From the NCBI GenBank assembly GCA_003522805.1, contig DPIB01000021.1:2078-7511 (forward strand): a DNA stretch of 5,434 nt, in the 5' to 3' direction. The translations under genes and the position numbers were made by a program. This stretch comes from Fervidobacterium sp. Lineage in GTDB: Bacteria; Thermotogota; Thermotogae; Thermotogales; Fervidobacteriaceae. The notes under the pieces were generated by a model. The model did no database searches, was not told the DNA's origin, and saw only the letters and a list, made by a program, of their open reading frames with translations. Shown here piece by piece: positions 1 through 5,434 of this stretch (positions are counted from its first letter, which is position 1; each line of letters starts with the position of its first letter).

Positions 1-66
1 GAAAAGAATATAGAAAAGAATAATGTACAGATGCTGATTAATAGCAAAATGGGAGGGATTTGCTAA
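1..66 (+). CDS. 3' end of an unidentified upstream gene
   Basis: The first reading frame is open from the window edge through 21 codons to a TAA at 64-66; the other two + frames close within the first 27 bases. The visible C-terminus is polar and basic and ends in MGGIC. I do not recognise the family. The TAA shares its last A with the ATG of greA (TAATG), the usual sign of translational coupling in a compact operon, and the Shine-Dalgarno sequence of greA lies inside these last codons. This supports a real gene end rather than a chance open frame. With only about 20 residues, a chance open frame is still possible, and no function can be given. Confidence 0.55.
   Translation, partial: EKNIEKNNVQMLINSKMGGIC
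52..57 (+). promoter_or_regulatory. Ribosome binding site that decides the greA start
   Basis: GGAGGG lies 8-9 nt before the ATG at 66, a normal spacing. An in-frame TTG at 60-62 is only about 3 nt from it, too close for initiation. The site therefore favours the ATG, which also gives a protein of the standard GreA length and residue numbering. Confidence 0.75.
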
Positions 67-542
67 TGGAGAAAGTTAAACTCACAAAACAAGGATATGA
101 GAAATTGAAGCAAGAACTCGATGAGCTGAAACGACAACTCATGTTTGACATACCTGAGAGAATCAAAGCGGCAAGAGAACTGGGAGATCTTTCTGAGAAT
201 TCAGAATACCAAGAGGCAAAAAATGAACAGGGCAGAATTGCTTCAAGAATAAACGAACTTGAACAGATGCTTCTCAATGCGGAGGTTATAACTGAAAATT
301 TTAATTCCTCAATTGTTAATCTTGGTGATTGGATACTGTTAAGAAACCTTGATACTGGAGAGCAACTGAAAGTACAACTCGTAAGCCCACAAGAAGCTGA
401 TATATTTGCAAAAAAGATCAGTGTTGAGTCACCACTGGGAAGAAGTATAAGTGGTGCAAAAAAAGGGCAGACAGTCAAGATCAAAGCTCCAAAAGGTATT
501 GTGCGATACGAGATAACGGATATACTTATGGATGAAGATTAG
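66..542 (+). CDS. greA: Transcription elongation factor GreA
   Basis: GreA inserts into the RNA polymerase secondary channel and stimulates cleavage of backtracked RNA, rescuing arrested complexes. From the ATG at 66 the protein has 158 residues, the same length as Escherichia coli GreA. Residues 1-75 form the antiparallel coiled coil, rich in Lys, Glu and Leu. Its tip carries the family signature GDLSENSEY at residues 40-48, with the two acidic residues that coordinate the catalytic Mg ion at D41 and E44, as in E. coli numbering. Residues of about 80-158 form the FKBP-like C-terminal domain that contacts the polymerase, including the conserved [14 protein letters not shown] stretch. The start overlaps the stop of the preceding gene, and lysS follows 67 nt after the greA stop, so co-transcription is likely. 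Nothing is truncated or unusual. Confidence 0.97.
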   Translation: MEKVKLTKQGYEKLKQELDELKRQLMFDIPERIKAARELGDLSENSEYQEAKNEQGRIASRINELEQMLLNAEVITENFNSSIVNLGDWILLRNLDTGEQLKVQLVSPQEADIFAKKISVESPLGRSISGAKKGQTVKIKAPKGIVRYEITDILMDED

Positions 543-595
543 CATTAAGTCCTTTACTTTGAATAAACTGAATGAAAATGATGAATCATCTATAC

Positions 596-602
596 AGGAG
601 GG
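596..602 (+). promoter_or_regulatory. Strong ribosome binding site that decides the lysS start
   Basis: AGGAGGG is a near-perfect Shine-Dalgarno sequence 7-8 nt before the TTG at 610. It lies inside the longer open frame that begins at the ATG at 532. That ATG has no comparable site and would overlap the last codons of greA. The site therefore places initiation at 610. Confidence 0.8.
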
Positions 603-609
603 ATTTATC

Positions 610-2130
610 TTGTTGAAGAAGTTCAGGGAAGAAAGAATCAAAGAAATAGAAGAAATACGTGAACTAGGAATCAACCCTTATCCTTATAGCTACAAGAAGA
701 CGCATACTACAGAAGGCATAAGAAAGCAATTCCAAAATATCGCAAATGGTGAAGTTACAGACGAAAGAGTCTCAACAGCTGGAAGAGTGATGGCTATAAG
801 AGAGCACGGTAAAAGTACCTTCTTTCACATCAAAGATACTTTTGGTAGGATACAGGCATACGTAAGAAAAGATAAGACCGAGAATTACGAGTTTTTCAAG
901 GAACATATCACAGTTGGAGACATAATCGGTGTCGAAGGCATCGTTTTCAAGAGCAATACGGGAGAGGTTACAATACTCGTTGAAAAGTTCCAGCTTCTCA
1001 ACAAGCCACTCCGCCCAATGCCCGAAAAATGGCATGGAATCAAGGATAGGGAGATACTCTACAGGCAAAGATACGCTGAAATGATTGCAAACGATGAAAC
1101 AATCAAAAGATTCAAGATGAGATCTGACATAATAAGGATGATTAGAGAATTTCTTACCTTAAAAGGATTCTATGAAGTGGAAACGCCTATTCTCCAGTAT
1201 TTAACAGGCGGTGCTTCTGCAAGACCATTTATTACACACTTGAACGCGCTTGACATAGACATGTACCTGAGAATAGCTACGGAGCTACATCTCAAGAGAT
1301 TCATAGTTGGAGGCTTCGAAAAGGTGTACGAAATAGGCAGGATATTTAGAAACGAAGGTATTTCTTACAAGCACCATCCAGAATTCACCACTATAGAGCT
1401 ATATCAGGCATATGCTGATTATGAAGACGTCATGAACTTAACTGAAGAGCTTATTACCCATCTTGTCGAACAACTTTTTGAAACGACAAAGATCATCTAC
1501 CAGGGTCAAGAAATTGACTTTACAAGGCCCTGGAGGAGAATCAAGATGAGAGATTTCATAAAAGAAAACCTTGATGTAGATATACTTGAAGACGAGGACG
1601 AAAAACTCATATCCGTTCTTACTTCTCATGGTGTTGAAATTGATATCAACGACAGAGGTCACATGATAGAAAAACTATGGGATCTTGTGGAGGATAGAGT
1701 AATACAACCTACATTTCTCATTGATCACCCGGTTGAGATCTCACCACTTGCTAAGAAGAACAGGAATGATCCAAGGGTGACAGAAAGATTCGAACTTATA
1801 ATCTATGGTCGTGAAATGGCTAATGCATTCAGTGAGTTGAATGATCCAGTCGATCAGTATGAAAGATTTGTCAACCAGCTAAGACTGAGAGATCTTGGAG
1901 ATGAAGAGGCACACATGATGGATAAAGACTTTATAAGGGCTCTAGAGTATGGAATGCCGCCAACAGGTGGGCTTGGCATAGGGATAGACAGAATTGTAAT
2001 GTTCCTCACAGACAGTGCAAACATTAGGGATGTCATAGCGTTTCCACTTGTAAGGCCTGAAGGCGACGTTGATATAGAAGAAATCGAAGACTATGGAAGT
2101 AACAGTGGTGAAAGGGGAGAACAAGCATGA
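610..2130 (+). CDS. lysS: Lysyl-tRNA synthetase, class II
   Basis: This cytoplasmic enzyme charges tRNA-Lys with lysine using ATP. With the TTG start it has 506 residues, typical for bacterial LysS. Residues of about 54-130 are the N-terminal OB-fold that binds the anticodon ([19 protein letters not shown] and following). The catalytic core has class II motif 1 at about 187-207 (GFYEVETPI through TGGASARPF), motif 2 at about 244-260 (RIFRNEGIS followed by HHPEFT) and motif 3 at 453-461 (GGLGIGIDR). NAFSELNDP at 405-413 is also a conserved LysS block. A longer reading from the ATG at 532 would add 26 unconserved residues and overlap greA; the Shine-Dalgarno at 596-602 and the [14 protein letters not shown] N-terminus argue for the TTG. 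The TGA stop overlaps the ATG of the next gene, so the two are probably translationally coupled. The acidic C-terminal tail is not unusual for the family. Confidence 0.97.
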   Translation: MLKKFREERIKEIEEIRELGINPYPYSYKKTHTTEGIRKQFQNIANGEVTDERVSTAGRVMAIREHGKSTFFHIKDTFGRIQAYVRKDKTENYEFFKEHITVGDIIGVEGIVFKSNTGEVTILVEKFQLLNKPLRPMPEKWHGIKDREILYRQRYAEMIANDETIKRFKMRSDIIRMIREFLTLKGFYEVETPILQYLTGGASARPFITHLNALDIDMYLRIATELHLKRFIVGGFEKVYEIGRIFRNEGISYKHHPEFTTIELYQAYADYEDVMNLTEELITHLVEQLFETTKIIYQGQEIDFTRPWRRIKMRDFIKENLDVDILEDEDEKLISVLTSHGVEIDINDRGHMIEKLWDLVEDRVIQPTFLIDHPVEISPLAKKNRNDPRVTERFELIIYGREMANAFSELNDPVDQYERFVNQLRLRDLGDEEAHMMDKDFIRALEYGMPPTGGLGIGIDRIVMFLTDSANIRDVIAFPLVRPEGDVDIEEIEDYGSNSGERGEQA

Positions 2131-3884
2131 GTAAGGAAAATAAGAAACAAGTTTCATCGAAGAAAAGTGAAACATCTTCTTCTACAAGTTCAAGCAAAGT
2201 AAGAAGCGTCATGACGAAATGGCAACAAGTTGTTATATGGATTGTTGCTATAGCTTTTATAGCTGGTATTGCATTGTGGGCACTCGCAGTAAATTACACG
2301 CCAGGAAGCCAGAAAATTAAGAGAACCATCGAAGAGACAGTCGGCTATTTAACCATCGATGGTACTCCAACCAAGAATGAGACGTATTGGGTATTCCCAG
2401 AAGAAGTAGAACAAACATACGGTAACTTGCTGGCAATGTATGGGAGTCCATCTCTCGATTCTGCTATCGAAGAGCCTTATCTTAAGACTTTAATAGCGGT
2501 TGATTTACTCAATAATAAGACAGTACTTTACTATGCCGAAGTTGAGAAGATAAAACCAGATAGCAAGAAGCTAAAAGAAGAATTAAGCAAAGAAATTGAG
2601 GAAATCAAAAAAGACGCGGGAAAATCTCAACAAGTAAAAGCACAGTATGGAAGCCTTTCAAATTACGAAAAAGAATTGAAAAAGCAAAAAGAGATAGAAA
2701 TGACAGTCAAGGCTGTTAAGAATAAACTTGGTGTAGTAACTGAAGAAGAAATCAGGAAGTATTATGAAGACAACAGAGAAGACCTGATGACAAACTACAC
2801 AAAGGCAGAAGTTCAGTATACGATGTTTGAAAAGAAAGAAGAGTTAGATGCCTTCATGCGCTTGGTGAATGAGAAGGGCATAACTGAAGCCGCATCGGAA
2901 TCTTCAATCACGCTTACTGATTATACAGTGACAGAAGGCACATTCCCAGAAGATATCGAGAAAAAGATTTTTGGAGCAACTTCAAGTATCATATCTTTCC
3001 CATACGATGATACTTACTTTCTTTTCAACATAAAGAGTGTACAAAAGGTAGACACTTACGACAACTTTAAACAATCGGCGGCGTACAGTGAAGTTGTTGA
3101 AAATCTACAGAACAGCCGATTCGGTGAGAACTTAGCAAAATGGAAAAAAGAAAATAAAATATCTTTCGAGTTGAGAGATCCCGTTTACAATGCATGGTAC
3201 GTTGCACTCAGCACAGAAGAGAAAGACCTGCTCAAGGTTTACAAGAGTTTCTACGAAGAATTGTTTAATGAAAACAATGAAGTTAGAAGTGACATTGCAG
3301 TTGAACAAAAGACGGCCTTTCTTGTTGTCGCTGATAGGATAGTAGCAAGTACAGACACATCTTTGGAACTTGTGAAAGAAGATGTCAGAACTTTTGAGAA
3401 AAAGATAGTCAACTCTGTTTATGAACAAATAAAAGGTTCGTCGCAAGAGATTCTCAGGAGAATGAAAGATTACTATCCTGAAAAGCAAGATATATCTTTC
3501 CAATACTACTCCAAACTATACGATGCTATAAAACCATACCTCTCAATTGGTGGCGCTTACTATGTAATAAACGAACTCTTTGAAGTATATCAAGGATTTG
3601 GTGATCTTGCAGAATCGACATCAACTGATCTACAGATAAGATCTGATTCCTATTACAAGCTATATGAGATGAACAAACTATTAGGCGATCCACAAACAGC
3701 AGGTTACTATCTCGATAAGCTACAGGAGATTAAGCCAGACTACAGTATAAACTTCGATACAGCGCAAAAGGAACTCGAAGACATGCTAGCTCAACAACAA
3801 TACCAAATGTATACTGAAGATGAAACAGAGACTTACCAAGATAGCGAAAACACAGAGATGAATAGCACAGAAGGCACTAACTGA
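2127..3884 (+). CDS. Membrane-anchored SurA/PpiD-like periplasmic chaperone, parvulin domain degenerate
   Basis: This 585-residue protein starts at the ATG inside ATGA, with GGGGAG at 2114-2119 as ribosome binding site. Residues 1-33 are Ser/Lys-rich and probably cytoplasmic. Residues of about 34-56 form one hydrophobic helix with no clear signal-peptidase site, so the rest should lie outside the membrane, as in PpiD. Residues of about 70-213 resemble the SurA N-terminal chaperone domain: a short strand with IDGTP in place of the usual [16 protein letters not shown], then long charged helices ending in [13 protein letters not shown]. Residues of about 226-305 fit a shortened parvulin-type prolyl isomerase segment. 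However, the usual HILV start is EVQYTMF and the usual final GYHI is YFLFNI, so both signature histidines are absent and isomerase activity is doubtful. Residues of about 505-540 look like a TPR repeat ([16 protein letters not shown], then KPDYS). The tail is acidic. There are no cysteines. It is cotranslated with lysS. The chaperone role is inferred from fold resemblance, not proven. Confidence 0.75.
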   Translation: MSKENKKQVSSKKSETSSSTSSSKVRSVMTKWQQVVIWIVAIAFIAGIALWALAVNYTPGSQKIKRTIEETVGYLTIDGTPTKNETYWVFPEEVEQTYGNLLAMYGSPSLDSAIEEPYLKTLIAVDLLNNKTVLYYAEVEKIKPDSKKLKEELSKEIEEIKKDAGKSQQVKAQYGSLSNYEKELKKQKEIEMTVKAVKNKLGVVTEEEIRKYYEDNREDLMTNYTKAEVQYTMFEKKEELDAFMRLVNEKGITEAASESSITLTDYTVTEGTFPEDIEKKIFGATSSIISFPYDDTYFLFNIKSVQKVDTYDNFKQSAAYSEVVENLQNSRFGENLAKWKKENKISFELRDPVYNAWYVALSTEEKDLLKVYKSFYEELFNENNEVRSDIAVEQKTAFLVVADRIVASTDTSLELVKEDVRTFEKKIVNSVYEQIKGSSQEILRRMKDYYPEKQDISFQYYSKLYDAIKPYLSIGGAYYVINELFEVYQGFGDLAESTSTDLQIRSDSYYKLYEMNKLLGDPQTAGYYLDKLQEIKPDYSINFDTAQKELEDMLAQQQYQMYTEDETETYQDSENTEMNSTEGTN

Positions 3885-3891
3885 GATTGAG

Positions 3892-3923
3892 AAAATCCCC
3901 CGCCGATGACTGCGGGGGAATTT
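3892..3923 (+). terminator. Probable intrinsic terminator, possibly bidirectional
   Basis: TCCCCCGC at 3896-3903 pairs perfectly over 8 bp with GCGGGGGA at 3912-3919 across an 8-nt loop. An A/T extension (AAA at 3892-3894 with TTT at 3921-3923) continues the stem after one mismatch. It begins 7 nt after the stop of the anchored SurA-like gene. The T-run on the + side is short (TTT then ACT). On the opposite strand the stem is followed by TTTT, so it may also stop transcription from the right. It most likely ends the greA-lysS-chaperone transcript and separates it from the second SurA-like gene. Confidence 0.75.
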
Positions 3924-3950
3924 ACTATAATTGCTGTCACTATGTATACT
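3921..3950 (+). promoter_or_regulatory. Candidate sigma-70-type promoter for the exported SurA-like gene
   Basis: TTTACT at 3921-3926 (4 of 6 matches to TTGACA) is followed after 18 nt by TATACT at 3945-3950 (5 of 6 matches to TATAAT). Transcription would begin near 3957, leaving a leader of about 70 nt. It sits directly after the terminator hairpin, where a new promoter is needed. A TATAAT at 3926-3931 is another possible -10, but its -35 position would fall inside the hairpin, where nothing suitable is seen. Matches of this quality are common in AT-rich DNA, so the exact site is uncertain. Confidence 0.45.
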
Positions 3951-4015
3951 TTTAGTATTGATAGAGCGGTTGGGTATTTTTGAGAAATGTGAAAAACTCA
4001 AAGAAATAGAGAGTT

Positions 4016-4024
4016 GGAGGTGGG
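4016..4024 (+). promoter_or_regulatory. Ribosome binding site that decides the start of the exported SurA-like gene
   Basis: GGAGGTGGG is a near-perfect Shine-Dalgarno sequence, with GGAGG ending 8 nt before the ATG at 4029. A TTG at 4014 is in frame but overlaps this site and cannot use it. Starting at the ATG gives a compact signal peptide (MARNAKR followed by a hydrophobic run). Confidence 0.8.
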
Positions 4025-4028
4025 AAAC

Positions 4029-5348
4029 ATGGCAAGAAATGCGAAGAGAATATTCATTTTTCTGTTGCTTCTTTTTACCTTTACATTTGCTCAAGCACAA
4101 GCTGAGCCAATTGCTCAAATTGAAATCAACGGCAGTGTGATTGAAAATGGCACAATATCAGCTGACGAAGTTTCGGACTTTTATAATTTCTATCTGCAGT
4201 ATTATGGAACTCTGGATTCACTCTTCGAAGAACCATTTATCAAAGCTTTTATTCTAAATGAACTGATTAAAGAAAGACTTTCCTCATATTTTGCCCAAAA
4301 AGACGGAATTACCGTTGAAGAACTACAATCAAGAAACTCCGAGGTCTCAGAAGACGATATGGAAAGCTACTATAACGCAAACAGAGACCAACTCATGGAA
4401 GAAGAACAATACGTCAATTTCGAATATGCTTACTTCGAAACTCAGGAAGAGGCAAAGGCATTTTATGACAAGGCTTCGGAGGTTGGATTTGACAAAGCCT
4501 TGGAAGAGGCAAATGCACTGGAAGTTGACTCATACGATGGATTGAAAAAGGCAGAAACCAACGAGATATTCATCGACGTACTCTTCGGGGATTATACTAA
4601 TCCTCTTAGAATAAGTTACTCTGATGATGGAAGCTTTGTTTTTAACATAAAGAAATTGAACAACATGTCTACATACGACCTTTTCAAAGGATCACAAAAA
4701 TACAACGAAGTACTAGGACAGTTCCTGACACAGAAATTTGATGAATACATCAATGCTCGAGTAAGAGATGAGAACATCACAATCAAAACCTCTGACGGTT
4801 ATGCGATCTGGATAGCGATAGTAGAGAATGAAGATCTGCAAGATATTTATAATAGATTTTACGCAAAAGTGTTCAATGAAAAATCTGAGGTAACTACAGA
4901 CGATGCGTGGTTATTATCCGGTATGATTGTTGCAATCGAAGAATCCGGAAAAGTCGAGGAATGTGAAAGGGAATACGAAAAGATCATTGAAAAAGTATAC
5001 ACAATGGGTTACAAGTCTCTTTCTATATTGGCTAGAATGAGAGGCATCAGTGATACAGAACAGGTCAAACTTGAATACAACATCGAACTCTCCAACATGT
5101 TGCTACAGAGTATCGAAAACGGCAACATAATGTCCGTTTTTCAATATCTGTACAACAACCTTATAGAGCTTGATGAACTCTCCCAGTCCGAAAACCCACA
5201 GATCCGGCAAAAGGCATTGGAATGTCTTTACAGAATGTATAAAGCACTGGGAGAAACAAATATTGCGATAGATTATCTTGAAACACTTCGTAGTGAAAAT
5301 CCAGAATATATGGACTTTGAATTAGAATTAGAGACACTTGAACAGTAG
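4029..5348 (+). CDS. Exported SurA-like protein, diverged paralog of the preceding chaperone-like gene
   Basis: This 439-residue protein begins with a typical Sec signal peptide: basic residues 2-7, a hydrophobic core at 8-20, and AXA cleavage motifs at A21-Q22-A23 and A23-Q24-A25. No lipobox cysteine is present, so a soluble exported protein is expected. The mature part matches the upstream 585-residue protein in order: TLDSLFEEPFIK (61-72) with [27 protein letters not shown] (106-120) with [21 protein letters not shown] (203-208) with FLFNIK; STYDLFK (215-221) with DTYDNFK; YNRFYAKVFNEKSEV (274-288) with [15 protein letters not shown]; and a C-terminal TPR-like unit at about 395-426 (YRMYKALGETNIAIDYLETL). 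It lacks about 50 residues of the helical arm and has no acidic tail. The parvulin-like segment (about 128-210) again lacks the catalytic histidines. Two cysteines (C312, C399) are present, whereas the paralog has none. A separate promoter is likely. A chaperone or envelope-assembly role is inferred only. Confidence 0.75.
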   Translation: MARNAKRIFIFLLLLFTFTFAQAQAEPIAQIEINGSVIENGTISADEVSDFYNFYLQYYGTLDSLFEEPFIKAFILNELIKERLSSYFAQKDGITVEELQSRNSEVSEDDMESYYNANRDQLMEEEQYVNFEYAYFETQEEAKAFYDKASEVGFDKALEEANALEVDSYDGLKKAETNEIFIDVLFGDYTNPLRISYSDDGSFVFNIKKLNNMSTYDLFKGSQKYNEVLGQFLTQKFDEYINARVRDENITIKTSDGYAIWIAIVENEDLQDIYNRFYAKVFNEKSEVTTDDAWLLSGMIVAIEESGKVEECEREYEKIIEKVYTMGYKSLSILARMRGISDTEQVKLEYNIELSNMLLQSIENGNIMSVFQYLYNNLIELDELSQSENPQIRQKALECLYRMYKALGETNIAIDYLETLRSENPEYMDFELELETLEQ

Positions 5349-5365
5349 AAAATCAACAGAATCAG

Positions 5366-5434
5366 TCAACTACCCACGGCCTAAAGAGGCGGGGCTTGTA
5401 GAAATGCAAGCTCGGTTGATTAGCCTATGTCATT
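5366..5434 (-). mobile_element. End of a putative IS200/IS605 (TnpB-type) element, truncated by the window
   Basis: From TCAACTACCCACGG at 5366 the composition becomes GC-rich and hairpin-dense, unlike the flanking gene. Read on the - strand it gives AAGCCCCGCC, a short loop, then GGCCGTGGGTAGTTGAC. This resembles the terminal hairpin plus GTAGTT-AC ending that I know from the right ends of many IS200/IS605 and tnpB-only elements. In that orientation the transposase or tnpB gene would lie to the right, beyond 5434. The outer stem is imperfect (a bulge and a mismatch near 5376-5378), so the copy may be decaying or a remnant. The assignment rests on remembered resemblance, with no protein-coding part visible, and the boundary near 5366 is approximate. 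Confidence 0.5.
5366..5434 (-). ncRNA. Possible omega RNA (TnpB guide RNA) 3' scaffold, partial
   Basis: In TnpB elements the RNA covering the right end folds into a terminal hairpin and is followed by a guide taken from flanking host DNA. Three pairings are seen here. GCCT (5379-5382) pairs with AGGC (5387-5390) around a 4-nt loop, extended by C-G pairs between 5373-5377 and 5391-5394. GCTTGTA (5394-5400) pairs with TGCAAGC (5405-5411). TCAAC (5366-5370) can pair with GTTGA (5415-5419), enclosing both. If the - strand is transcribed, the guide would be read leftwards from about 5365 into the end of the adjacent gene. The second hairpin folds better on the + strand (GAAA loop, T-G wobble), so the strand is not settled. 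Confidence 0.35.

Noticed and set aside
580..590. Inverted repeat GATGAATCATC in the greA-lysS gap, a possible operator
   Set aside because: It is short, has no convincing promoter around it, and occurs only once.
553..596. Possible separate promoter for lysS (TTTACT or TTGAAT with TATACA)
   Set aside because: The only good -10 candidate overlaps the ribosome binding site, and no acceptable -10 lies at the right distance from TTGAAT. Read-through from greA is more likely.
2352..2363. Perfect 12-bp palindrome ACCATCGATGGT
   Set aside because: It encodes part of the conserved TIDGT segment, is isolated, and has no partner copy; chance within coding sequence is the simplest explanation.
3132..3503. 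Open frame of 123 codons on the - strand
   Set aside because: It lies wholly inside the anchored chaperone-like gene, its protein is rich in Phe/Tyr/Ile/Leu as expected from antisense of Lys/Glu-rich coding DNA, and no ribosome binding site is evident.
2127..3884. Reading the anchored protein as an active PpiD/PrsA prolyl isomerase
   Set aside because: Neither signature histidine of the parvulin fold is found in the matching positions, so only the architecture, not the activity, can be claimed.
3786..4118. Open frame of 110 codons on the - strand across the intergenic region
   Set aside because: It overlaps both flanking genes and runs through the terminator hairpin, and its low-complexity composition resembles no protein family I know.
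3931..4140. Small + strand open frame of 69 codons before and overlapping the exported paralog
   Set aside because: It has no Shine-Dalgarno sequence, and its second half is a shifted reading of the signal-peptide region of the real gene.

Overview
This window looks like chromosomal DNA from a thermophilic member of the Thermotogota, most likely a Fervidobacterium-like organism. Three things point there. The lysyl-tRNA synthetase closely resembles, as I remember it, the Thermotoga protein, including an N-terminus of the form MLK-F-E-R. Arg is written mostly as AGA/AGG and Ile often as ATA. The overall base composition is AT-rich but moderate. The genus is an inference; the phylum is fairly secure.

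Layout from left to right, all genes on the + strand. Positions 1-66 hold the 3' end of an unidentified gene whose TAA stop overlaps the greA ATG (TAATG). greA (66-542) encodes a standard 158-residue transcript-cleavage factor. After a 67-nt gap comes lysS (610-2130), a class II lysyl-tRNA synthetase starting at TTG. Its TGA overlaps the ATG of the next gene (ATGA at 2127-2130). That gene (2127-3884) encodes a 585-residue protein with a single N-terminal membrane anchor and a SurA/PpiD/PrsA-like architecture. A GC-rich hairpin at 3896-3919 follows and probably ends this operon. A candidate promoter (3921-3950) and leader then precede a second SurA-like gene (4029-5348). This one encodes a 439-residue protein with a cleavable signal peptide. 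Just 17 nt after its stop begins a structured, GC-rich sequence resembling the terminal hairpin region of an IS200/IS605 (TnpB-type) element, which runs off the window.

The most interesting content is the pair of neighbouring SurA-like genes. They are diverged paralogs: collinear motifs can be matched along nearly their whole lengths. One is tethered to the cytoplasmic membrane and the other is exported as a soluble (or otherwise released) protein. Both have a parvulin-like segment that lacks the family's catalytic histidine motifs, and both end in a TPR-like helical repeat. The exported copy lacks about 50 residues of the helical arm found in the anchored copy. They appear to be separately transcribed. 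A reasonable inference is a pair of non-catalytic periplasmic chaperones serving the cell envelope, possibly the outer 'toga', but the sequence does not prove this.

No CRISPR array, tRNA, rRNA or riboswitch was recognised. There is no gene-free stretch longer than 300 bases.
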